A stretch of DNA of 5,284 nucleotides from Christiangramia sp. (GCA_024644145.1 JAHELO010000148.1:1-5284); one strand, 5' to 3'; shown: positions 1 through 5,284, counted from the stretch's first letter. A program made the numbers and translations. Notes: generated from the sequence alone by a model not told the origin.

Positions 1-75
1 AGTATTACACAAATAGAATATTAAGAAATTAAATATCTGCGTTAAAGTTATCCCACTTCTCAAATACCCAGAGTC

Positions 76-840
76 TTAGGCATGATAAACAAAAATAGGG
101 ATCTCCACCGTCATCTTTGCCGAAAAACCATACTCTGAATGAAGGAGGCGTTCGCAAATATTAAGATTCTTTCCAAAAATTAGAATAAGATCATATTTCT
201 TTTGAATATCCTTGAACAGATTGCGTGTAAATGGAACCGGCTCTCCATTTTGTGACCTATCCAGAGCTAATACTGGATTATCCTGTTCGCTGTCTTTTAT
301 CTCCAGAATGGTAAATTTCGATGACCTCAAATAGTTAAGATTTTCCAGTATATCCTGATGTTCGTTTACAGATAATATTCCATGATCTATGGGAAAAACA
401 GCATTTTGAAGGTTCCCATACACACAGGCTGACGGAACCGCAATTATATTACACTTGATCTTTTTTACAACGTCATAGGCATGATCTCCCAAAATAGGCT
501 GTTCATGTTTTTCCCGGTTGGCCGCTCCAATTATTATAAGATCTATCTTTTTGTCTTTTAGTGTTTTTCTTACCGCACTAATCAAGCCGTCAGAAGATAC
601 TGTTACATGAAAATTATGTGCGTTATTCCGCGAATATTTCCTGAACCTGGAAGCTACATTCTTAAGCATGTTTAAAGTTTCTTCTGTCTCTCTTGTTATC
701 TGGCCTCGAGATTTAATGGAATGGAACTCATGAATATTCAGCAGAAAGAAATCTGCAGGCTGGGACCGGAAGAGATCAATGGCATATCTGCCAGCATTCT
801 CTGAGGTTTCTGTGAAGTCGGTCAGAATTAGAACATTCAT
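76..840 (-). CDS. Tandem-domain universal stress protein, degenerate nucleotide-binding motifs
   Basis: Cytoplasmic UspA-family protein of 254 aa with two Usp folds. Domain 1 spans about residues 1-137: it starts MNVLILTDFT with the conserved Asp8 and ends with the LIIIGAAN...NIIAVPS strand-helix-strand. Domain 2 spans about 145-254 and ends with YDLILIFG...EIPIFVYH. The ATP-binding signature G-x2-G-x9-G-(S/T) is damaged: domain 1 has G105-A-A-N108 and then G118-D119, and domain 2 keeps almost none of it. Canonical ATP binding is therefore doubtful, and a protein-interaction or sensory role is more likely (inference). I chose the ATG at 838-840 because it begins exactly at the usual Usp N-terminal strand. 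The frame stays open to a TTG at 882, which would add 14 non-conserved residues and run into the proposed promoter. It lies 91 bp downstream of the response-regulator gene on the same strand and probably has its own promoter. The family call is firm; the specific function is unknown. Confidence 0.85.
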   Translation of the reverse strand: MNVLILTDFTETSENAGRYAIDLFRSQPADFFLLNIHEFHSIKSRGQITRETEETLNMLKNVASRFRKYSRNNAHNFHVTVSSDGLISAVRKTLKDKKIDLIIIGAANREKHEQPILGDHAYDVVKKIKCNIIAVPSACVYGNLQNAVFPIDHGILSVNEHQDILENLNYLRSSKFTILEIKDSEQDNPVLALDRSQNGEPVPFTRNLFKDIQKKYDLILIFGKNLNICERLLHSEYGFSAKMTVEIPIFVYHA

Positions 841-860
841 GGAATTATCACTTATAAAAG

Positions 861-868
861 CGAAATTA
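861..868 (-). promoter_or_regulatory. Candidate -7 promoter element for the minus-strand usp gene
   Basis: Read on the minus strand this is TAATTTCG, one mismatch from the Bacteroidetes -7 consensus TAnnTTTG. It ends 20 bp before the chosen ATG at 840, giving a short leader of about 16 nt if transcription starts near 856. No good -33 TTTG lies at the normal distance, as expected for an activator-dependent promoter. A one-mismatch octamer is weak evidence alone. The call rests on its position relative to the site at 892-903, which repeats exactly at the other usp gene. Confidence 0.45.
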
Positions 869-891
869 GGTGATGCTTCCAATCAAAAAAA

Positions 892-903
892 TGATACTAA
901 TCA
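892..903. promoter_or_regulatory. Candidate CRP/FNR-class operator upstream of the minus-strand usp gene
   Basis: TGAT-acta-ATCA is a perfect 4-4-4 inverted repeat with the TGA-N6-TCA core and half-site spacing of FNR/FixK boxes (TTGAT-N4-ATCAA). Its centre, 897.5, is 29.5 bp upstream of the first T of the -7-like element at 868, or about -41.5 from the predicted start. It lies between the response-regulator gene and the usp gene. The likely binder, by inference, is the CRP/FNR-type regulator encoded immediately upstream. The outer bases are A and G rather than the T and A of the FNR consensus. Confidence 0.5.
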
Positions 904-931
904 GTTCTATCAAATAAAGAAAAAAACAGGT

Positions 932-1972
932 CTATCTTATAGCCTTTAGGCCATCAGGGTCCAGCAATATTATATTTCGTCCTTCAATATCTATAAGGCC
1001 CTCCTTTTTAAAATCTGAAAGGGTCCTTATGAGACTTTCCGGAGCCATTCCTGCAACTCCGGCGAGATCTGCCCTGGATATCCTGATACTTTTTAAAGGA
1101 TGTTTTTTTATCCTTTCAGCAAATAGCATGATCGTATTTGCTGTTTTCCTGCGTACAGTACCATATGCCATGTCCATTAATTGTTGCTTAAGCTCTGAAA
1201 GATTATGACTGAGAACCTCCACTAACTGCAAGGTGATTTTGGGATTTTCTGAAAGTATCTTTTGAAATTCCATTCTTGAAACTGCGAATAACTGGGTGTC
1301 TTCCATAGCAGTAGCAAAATCCTCATATGACGAATGTGGATCACTGGCATGATTGCCAAAAAAATCATCTTCTTTATAAAGTTCTGTGATAAGTTCTTTT
1401 CCCTGAGCATCCATGCGGTGCGCTTTCACTACCCCACGTTTTATAAGATAAAAGAAATTAGCGTGTTTTCCTTTTTCATAGATCGTCTCTCCTTTTTTAA
1501 ATAACTGGAGCTGTTGCTCGCTAAAAATCTTTCTGAGATCATCCAGATCTTTTAGTCTCTCTTGTACTTCATTATTATCTGTCTCACTATAGGAACTTAA
1601 AATAGCCATCCTGGCAAGCCTGCTTTCAATAGCACTTAATAACTCATCTTCCTCAAATGGTTTGGTTAAATAATCATCTGCCCCCAGGTCCATCCCTTTA
1701 CGAATGTCCTTATGTTCTGTTCTGGCTGAAAGAAATATAAAGGGAATATTCTGGGTGGAGTGGTTTTTACTGAGGGCCTCAAGTACTCCATAACCATCGG
1801 TCTCTGGCATCATTATGTCACATATGATAAGATCTGGATGCAGTTCTTTCGCTTTGTTAATACCAAGCGTACCATTGTTCGCCGTCGTCACCTCATAATT
1901 TGAAAGTTCCAGCAATTCTGCGGTGTTTTCACGCACGGTCGCATCATCCTCGATAAGCAATATTCTTTTCAT
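932..1972 (-). CDS. Response regulator: receiver fused to CRP/FNR-type transcription factor
   Basis: 346-aa cytoplasmic two-component output protein. The receiver (about 1-120) is intact: acidic pocket E8/D9/D10, phospho-acceptor D52 in ICDIMMPE, S82 in FLSAR, and K104 in the TKP motif. A short linker leads to a cNMP-binding-like beta-roll (about 145-255) and a CRP-type winged helix (about 270-346). By my alignment, CRP's cAMP contacts E72, R82 and S83 are replaced by N207, Y216 and E217, so cAMP is an unlikely ligand. The only cysteine is C51, which rules out an FNR-type Fe-S cluster. Control is therefore expected by phosphorylation. The recognition helix GMAPESLIRTL keeps the Glu (E312) and Arg (R316) shared by CRP and FNR, while FNR's Ser212 position is I315. 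It sits 26 bp behind the histidine kinase gene, its probable partner. The ATG at 1970-1972 is preceded by a weak AAGAG. Domain calls are firm; targets are inferred. Confidence 0.93.
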   Translation of the reverse strand: MKRILLIEDDATVRENTAELLELSNYEVTTANNGTLGINKAKELHPDLIICDIMMPETDGYGVLEALSKNHSTQNIPFIFLSARTEHKDIRKGMDLGADDYLTKPFEEDELLSAIESRLARMAILSSYSETDNNEVQERLKDLDDLRKIFSEQQLQLFKKGETIYEKGKHANFFYLIKRGVVKAHRMDAQGKELITELYKEDDFFGNHASDPHSSYEDFATAMEDTQLFAVSRMEFQKILSENPKITLQLVEVLSHNLSELKQQLMDMAYGTVRRKTANTIMLFAERIKKHPLKSIRISRADLAGVAGMAPESLIRTLSDFKKEGLIDIEGRNIILLDPDGLKAIR

Positions 1973-1998
1973 ACGCTCTTTTTAAATAAGTTCAAATA

Positions 1999-3246
1999 TT
2001 AAATATGTATAGGAACCCTCACCGTGAAGGTGGTTCCTACATTTTCTTCACTTTTAAATTCAATATTCCCGCCGAGATTATTGAGATGAGTACGGGCAAT
2101 GTTCAAACCTATTCCTGTTCCCTGGTCTAACAAGGCATTTTCTGCCCTGAAGTACCTTTCAAAAATATGTTTCTGATCTTTTTTGGGAATACCCCTCCCC
2201 TCATCTTCTATTTCAAAAACCAGGAAATCTTCCCTGATGTCTATTCGGAATTTTATCAGGGTATTTTCAGGAGAATACTTTATGGCATTTCCCAGCAGAT
2301 TGGAGAGAATAAGTTCCAGGATCTTTTCGTCCATATGAAGCTCTATATCTTCTATATCTTTTGGATAAATAATTTCCTGCCCGTCCTTTAAAGTAAAGTT
2401 CGCATTATAAACAACCTCATTGATGAGCCGCTTTAATTTAAAATCGGAGAACTTATATTGCCCCCTGCCGCTGTCCAGGCGTTCAATAGAGAGGAAGTCA
2501 TTCAAAATATTATTTAAATAATGCACCTTATTCCTTATAGTTTCCAGGTGCTTTTCGCGTTTTTCCTGCTGGTCTTCCCTGGTATATTTTTCGGCAAGGG
2601 TGGCAGAGGTCATGATTCCGCTTAAAGGGGTCTTGAATTCATGCGATACCAGAGAAAGGAACTTGGTCTTTAATTCACTTAATTCCTTCTCTTTCTGCAA
2701 AGCGTCCTTCGTCTTTTTTTCAGCCTCTGTTCTCCGTGTAATTTCCTCCTCTAGATCAAGATTAAGTTGCTGAAGTTCATCAAGGCTTTTCCGCAATTCC
2801 TGTGTTCTTATTTTAATTCTATCTTCCAGTTGCGTATTAAGCTCTGTAATTTGTTTTTGCGTTTCTTTTCTAACGCTAATGTCTATTACAAGCGACATTA
2901 CATAATCTTTCCCATAAAGCGTAAAGGGATTAAGCCCTGCCTCTACTGGAAATAAGGATCCATCTTTTCTCTGGCCATATAGATCACGGCCATGACCCAT
3001 CTGCCTCTTTTCACTATTCTCAAGGAATTTATTGAAATGTTTATGATGACGATGGTGATATTCTGAGGGGATAAGCTTGTCTAAATGCTCATTATGCAGG
3101 GCTCCCTGCTCATAACCAAACATTACCTCTGCGGCAGTGTTCGCCGCGACTACGATTTGTTTGGAATTAACCACGATGATACCTTCAGAAGCCGCCTGAA
3201 ATAACAGATTAAACACATCCTGATTATCTAAAAATGAATCTTGCAA
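1999..3246 (-). CDS. Soluble PAS-domain sensor histidine kinase (FixL-like PAS)
   Basis: 415-aa histidine kinase with no signal peptide or membrane segment, so it senses a cytoplasmic or diffusible signal. Order: PAS (about 10-125), a long charged coiled coil (about 126-195), HisKA with phospho-acceptor H202 in SHEFKTPL, then HATPase_c with N-box N316/N320 (SNLLGNAIKYSP), G1 D348-E-G-R-G-I-P, F-box F362 and G2 G376-T-G-I-G-L. From LIPSEY (58-63) to KDGSLFP (94-100) the PAS aligns without gaps to Bradyrhizobium FixL as I remember it. H67 falls at FixL haem-ligand His200 and R87 at Arg220. Non-haem PAS domains can also have His here, so haem binding is only a hypothesis. The start is a TTG at 3244-3246. 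The frame stays open to 3327 but has no upstream ATG, GTG or TTG; the next plausible start, GTG at residue 11, would sit at the very edge of the PAS. AGGT lies 3 nt upstream. The downstream neighbour is its likely response regulator. Confidence 0.93.
   Translation of the reverse strand: MQDSFLDNQDVFNLLFQAASEGIIVVNSKQIVVAANTAAEVMFGYEQGALHNEHLDKLIPSEYHHRHHKHFNKFLENSEKRQMGHGRDLYGQRKDGSLFPVEAGLNPFTLYGKDYVMSLVIDISVRKETQKQITELNTQLEDRIKIRTQELRKSLDELQQLNLDLEEEITRRTEAEKKTKDALQKEKELSELKTKFLSLVSHEFKTPLSGIMTSATLAEKYTREDQQEKREKHLETIRNKVHYLNNILNDFLSIERLDSGRGQYKFSDFKLKRLINEVVYNANFTLKDGQEIIYPKDIEDIELHMDEKILELILSNLLGNAIKYSPENTLIKFRIDIREDFLVFEIEDEGRGIPKKDQKHIFERYFRAENALLDQGTGIGLNIARTHLNNLGGNIEFKSEENVGTTFTVRVPIHI
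2008..2041 (-). repeat. Intragenic stem-loop at the 3' end of the kinase gene
   Basis: The arms TAGGAACC (2010-2017) and GGTTCCTA (2032-2039) are a perfect 8-bp inverted repeat. On the minus-strand transcript an inner ACC/GGT pairing (2021-2023 with 2029-2031) leaves a 5-nt loop and a 3-nt bulge, and weaker outer pairs extend it to 2008/2041. It overlaps the last kinase codons and ends 9 nt before the stop codon. No U-run follows, so it is not a standard terminator. It could influence mRNA stability or the kinase/regulator ratio (inference). Confidence 0.4.
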
Positions 3247-3394
3247 TTTACCTGGTATTTTAAAATTATTAAGGAGGAGCTTTTTTACACCGCATAAATC
3301 ATCACAGAGATTTCCCTGTTCTACTTTTTAACCTACCCGGCTATAAATTCAGGAAGAATACTACTACACAGAAATAAAATTAGCTCCTGCACCT

Positions 3395-3410
3395 AATTTA
3401 TGCATAAATT
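3395..3410. repeat. Perfect 16-bp palindrome in the divergent intergenic region
   Basis: AATTTATGCATAAATT is identical to its own reverse complement over all 16 bases. It lies 149 bp upstream of the kinase start and 124 bp upstream of the plus-strand usp start, within the 288-bp region between the divergent genes. Possible uses are a dimer-binding operator for the kinase operon or a cruciform-prone AT-rich spot. A weak -7-like TAATTTTA on the minus strand (3382-3375) would put the palindrome over the -33 region of a kinase promoter. I cannot name a binding protein. Confidence 0.4.
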
Positions 3411-3449
3411 TTAAAACTCTTATCCGCAGATATTTAACTTCTGAATATA

Positions 3450-3465
3450 GGTTTAAGAACAAACC
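3450..3465. repeat. Short inverted repeat GGTTT-N6-AAACC
   Basis: Five-base arms (3450-3454 and 3461-3465) flank a 6-base spacer, 8 bp upstream of the FNR-class site at 3474-3487. It has the size of a transcription-factor site, but five-base arms in AT-rich DNA occur easily by chance. I list it because it adds to the run of symmetric elements between the divergent genes; function unknown. Confidence 0.2.
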
Positions 3466-3473
3466 AATGAATG

Positions 3474-3487
3474 ATGACGGCGGTCAT
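3474..3487. promoter_or_regulatory. Candidate CRP/FNR-class operator upstream of the plus-strand usp gene
   Basis: ATGAC-ggcg-GTCAT is a perfect 5-4-5 inverted repeat with the FNR/FixK box geometry (TTGAY-N4-RTCAA) and the TGA-N6-TCA core. Its centre, 3480.5, is 29.5 bp upstream of the first T of the -7 element at 3510, or about -41.5 from a start near 3522: the class II activator position. The same offset occurs at the other usp gene. The outer base is A rather than FNR's T. The probable binder, by inference, is the receiver-CRP/FNR fusion encoded two genes away on the other strand. Confidence 0.6.
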
Positions 3488-3509
3488 ATTATGAAAAAGC
3501 CCGAATAAA

Positions 3510-3517
3510 TAGATTTG
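3510..3517 (+). promoter_or_regulatory. -7 promoter element for the plus-strand usp gene
   Basis: TAGATTTG matches the Bacteroidetes -7 consensus TAnnTTTG exactly and lies 17 bp before the ATG at 3535, implying a leader of roughly 12 nt. No TTTG is found at the -33 distance; that position is taken by DNA next to the symmetric site at 3474-3487. This fits a promoter that needs an activator bound near -41.5. Confidence 0.6.
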
Positions 3518-3534
3518 AGGATAAAATTATTATT

Positions 3535-4368
3535 ATGAAAACCATAATCGTACCCGTAGATTTTTCAGAACATTCTGAATATGCTCTTCAAGTGGCAGCA
3601 AGTATTGCCAAAGATCAGAAAGCCGAAATCATTGTAGTCCATATGCTTGGGCTTGCAGATTCCTACCTAACCAAAGATGAAAGGCAGGAAGTCTTTGATG
3701 CTATATACTTCATGAAACTCACTAAACAGGAATTCAGCAAATTATTAGATAAGGATTACCTAAAAGGTATAGATGTTACCCAGGTAGTAAAAACCCACAA
3801 GGTGTTTTCAGAATTAAAAGAGATCGCCAGGGAATATGAGGCAGATCTCATCGTGATGGGCTCTCATGGGGCAACAGGCATGAAGGAAGTTTTCGTGGGT
3901 TCTAATACAGAAAAAGTGGTACGCACCTCAGATTTACCCGTCCTGATCATTAAAGAACGTATTACCGATTTTAAGATCGACAAAGCGGTTTTTGTGACCG
4001 ATTTTGATCTGAAAACATTACCCTCATTTCTCAATGCCCGGGATTTCTTTAAAATTTTTAAGGTGGAGCCACAGATCCTGTTCATTAACATTCCTGAAAA
4101 ATTTATGAGTACCACAGAAATGCAATTAAAGGCCTATAATTTTTTAATAGATGCAGGAATGGACAATAAAAAATTCCAGGAAAACATCATATTTTACAAT
4201 GATTACACTGCAGAAAAAGGCGTCTATAATTATTGTAATGAATCTAAAATTGATGCGATCGCGATACCAACTCATGGCCGAACTGGGCTTGGACATTTCT
4301 TTTATGGCAGTATTGGGGAAGACATTGCCAATCACGCGAATGTCCCGGTGATCACTTTCAGGATGTAA
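3535..4368 (+). CDS. Tandem-domain universal stress protein with intact ATP-binding motifs
   Basis: 277-aa cytoplasmic UspA-family protein with two fused Usp domains (about 1-140 and 147-277). Domain 1 starts MKTIIVPVDFS with the conserved Asp9 and carries the full nucleotide-binding signature G109-S-H-G112-x9-G122-S123. Domain 2 carries P245-T-H-G248-x9-G258-S259, with Pro in place of the first Gly. Domain 1 at least should bind ATP (family knowledge). Usp proteins are typically induced by starvation, low oxygen or redox stress and bind partner proteins or nucleotides; no enzymatic function is implied. The ATG at 3535 opens directly on the first Usp strand and fits the short predicted leader. 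The gene diverges from the kinase-regulator operon, with an FNR-class site and a -7 element in front. Its stop codon is one base from that of convergent deoD. The family assignment is secure; the physiological role is inferred from context. Confidence 0.93.
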   Translation: MKTIIVPVDFSEHSEYALQVAASIAKDQKAEIIVVHMLGLADSYLTKDERQEVFDAIYFMKLTKQEFSKLLDKDYLKGIDVTQVVKTHKVFSELKEIAREYEADLIVMGSHGATGMKEVFVGSNTEKVVRTSDLPVLIIKERITDFKIDKAVFVTDFDLKTLPSFLNARDFFKIFKVEPQILFINIPEKFMSTTEMQLKAYNFLIDAGMDNKKFQENIIFYNDYTAEKGVYNYCNESKIDAIAIPTHGRTGLGHFFYGSIGEDIANHANVPVITFRM

Positions 4369-4369
4369 C

Positions 4370-5068
4370 CTAAGAGATGTTCAGGGCAATTTCAACCATT
4401 TGGGTTAATTTTTTTTCTCGCATTTGGCTTGAAATCTCTTTTTTATCAACCAAAGAATCTGAGATAGTGAGTAAAGACAAGGCATTCACTCCAAATTTCG
4501 CGGCCAGGGTATAAACCGCCGCGGTTTCCATTTCTGCACACAAAACTCCATACGAGGCCCATTTCTTATAATAATCTGGATCGTCATCATAGAAAACGTC
4601 TGACGTTAGCACATTTCCTGCCGTGAACCCTATATCATTAATATTTGCATACTCCACCGCTTTCATGAGTAGCTTGAAACTCGCAGTTGGGGCAAAATCG
4701 GCTCCGTTAAAAGGACCGGTATTAAAGGAAGAATTTGTAGAAGCAGACATTGCAAATACCAGGTCTAATAATTTAAGGTCCGGCTGAAAGGCACCGGCAC
4801 TGCCTATTCTAATAAGGTTTTTCACATTATATTCTTTAATAAGCTCATGGCAATAGATCATTGCAGACGGAATACCCATGCCGGTTCCCTGTATAGAAAC
4901 CTTTTTTCCCTTATAGCTCCCGGTGAACCCGTACATTCCCCGAATATCATTATAGCAATTACTTTTCTCAAGGAAAGTTTCAGCGATCCATTTTGCTCGC
5001 AGCGGATCTCCGGGTAACAAAACTGTTTCGGCAATCTCACCTTGTTTAGCTTCAATGTGCAGGCTCAT
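4370..5068 (-). CDS. deoD: Purine-nucleoside phosphorylase, DeoD type
   Basis: 232-aa cytoplasmic enzyme, close to the 239 aa of E. coli DeoD, which forms a hexamer. It catalyses phosphorolysis of purine (deoxy)ribonucleosides to free base and (deoxy)ribose-1-phosphate. Visible motifs are H4, the phosphate loop LLPGDPLRAKWIAETFL (G20, R24), R43 in DIRGMYGFTG, RIGSAGA (R87, S90), the ribose-binding EMET (E179-M180-E181), and the acid pair D204 (TISD) and R217, which correspond to E. coli Asp204 and Arg217. All key positions are kept. The ATG at 5066-5068 gives the normal N-terminus. It follows deoC after 12 bp, so the two are almost certainly co-transcribed; after deoxyribose-1-phosphate is isomerised, DeoC splits the 5-phosphate. 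The gene ends one base from the convergent usp gene with no terminator between them. Confidence 0.96.
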   Translation of the reverse strand: MSLHIEAKQGEIAETVLLPGDPLRAKWIAETFLEKSNCYNDIRGMYGFTGSYKGKKVSIQGTGMGIPSAMIYCHELIKEYNVKNLIRIGSAGAFQPDLKLLDLVFAMSASTNSSFNTGPFNGADFAPTASFKLLMKAVEYANINDIGFTAGNVLTSDVFYDDDPDYYKKWASYGVLCAEMETAAVYTLAAKFGVNALSLLTISDSLVDKKEISSQMREKKLTQMVEIALNIS

Positions 5069-5080
5069 ATGATAATTGAT

Positions 5081-5284
5081 TTAGGAAATGATTTTTAATC
5101 CGGAAGATGTCCCGATTCGGGCTACTCCTGCTCTAATATATTCTTTTGCTGTTTCAGCATCCCTGATACCTCCGGAAGCCTTGATCTTCACTTTATCACC
5201 CACAGCCTCCTTCATGAGCTCAATATCACGCAGGCTTGCGCCCCGGCTGCCATAACCAGTAGATGTTTTTACAAATTCTGCACC
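5081..5284 (-). CDS. deoC: Deoxyribose-phosphate aldolase, C-terminal part (cut by window edge)
   Basis: The last 67 residues and TAA stop of a class I aldolase that converts 2-deoxyribose-5-phosphate to acetaldehyde and glyceraldehyde-3-phosphate in deoxynucleoside breakdown. The fragment begins GAEFVKTSTGYG, whose Lys (residue 6 of the visible part) is the Schiff-base lysine, equivalent to E. coli Lys167. It continues with VKIKASGGIRD, whose Lys35 matches the second catalytic lysine (E. coli Lys201), and ends with the phosphate-binding ARIGTSSG. The reading frame is open to the window end, so the N-terminal two-thirds lies beyond position 5284. It is upstream of deoD in transcription order with a 12-bp gap. 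I saw no internal promoter in that gap; any operon promoter lies outside the window. Confidence 0.95.
   Translation of the reverse strand, partial: GAEFVKTSTGYGSRGASLRDIELMKEAVGDKVKIKASGGIRDAETAKEYIRAGVARIGTSSGLKIIS

Noticed and set aside
1..75. Terminal stretch downstream of the minus-strand usp gene, checked for a terminator or another gene
   Set aside because: No hairpin with a T-run and no recognisable coding sequence; too short to interpret.
813..824. Third TGA-N6-TCA match near the start of the minus-strand usp gene
   Set aside because: It lies inside coding sequence and its half-sites (TGAA/GTCA) are not symmetric at the fourth base. Similar imperfect matches at 2771 and 4349 are also intragenic; a few six-base matches are expected by chance in 5 kb.
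841..882. 14-residue N-terminal extension of the minus-strand usp gene from a TTG at 882
   Set aside because: The added residues are not Usp-like, the ATG at 840 starts exactly at the conserved first strand, and the extension would overlap the candidate -7 element at 861-868.
3271..3279. AAGGAGGAG on the plus strand, a perfect-looking Shine-Dalgarno sequence
   Set aside because: No start codon or open frame follows at a usable distance, the kinase gene runs on the other strand, and Bacteroidota rarely rely on such sites. Treated as chance.
3491..3508. Five-codon mini-ORF (MKKPE, stop) just upstream of the plus-strand usp gene
   Set aside because: It lies upstream of the predicted transcription start near 3522 and out of frame with the usp gene, so it is probably not transcribed.
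5111..5121. CCCGATTCGGG inverted repeat
   Set aside because: It lies within conserved deoC codons (the ARIGT region) with a one-base spacer and no T-run. Coding constraint explains it.

Overview
The window looks like chromosomal DNA from a marine or soil member of the Bacteroidota, most likely a Flavobacteriia species. The evidence is AT-rich DNA, AT-rich leaders without strong Shine-Dalgarno sequences, a match to the Bacteroidetes -7 promoter element (TAnnTTTG), and protein sequences with a flavobacterial look. The lineage is inferred from style; no marker gene is present.

Layout: on the minus strand, read from right to left, a soluble PAS histidine kinase (1999-3246) is followed after 26 bp by a response regulator fused to a CRP/FNR-type transcription factor (932-1972). 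After 91 bp comes a tandem-domain universal stress protein (Usp) with degraded nucleotide-binding motifs (76-840). Diverging from the kinase across a 288-bp intergenic region is a second tandem Usp with intact motifs (plus strand, 3535-4368). It converges, with one base between the stop codons, on deoD (minus, 4370-5068). deoD follows the 3' end of deoC (minus, 5081-5284, cut by the window edge) after 12 bp, forming a purine-deoxynucleoside salvage pair that seems unrelated to the signalling block. The first 75 bases hold nothing I can assign.

How the genes may work together: the kinase has no membrane segment, and its PAS domain aligns without gaps to the FixL haem-PAS core, keeping the positions of the FixL haem-ligand histidine and the distal arginine. 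Its apparent partner combines a FixJ-like receiver and a FixK/FNR-like DNA-binding module in one polypeptide. The block therefore reads as a condensed FixL-FixJ-FixK pathway controlling two stress proteins.

The strongest support is in the non-coding DNA. Each usp gene has a symmetric TGA-N6-TCA (FNR-class) site whose centre lies exactly 29.5 bp upstream of the first base of a -7-like element. That places both sites at about -41.5, the class II activator position. A by-eye scan of the whole window found five TGA-N6-TCA strings. Only these two are symmetric through the fourth half-site base, and only these two are intergenic. Regulation, haem binding and the O2/redox signal are inferences.
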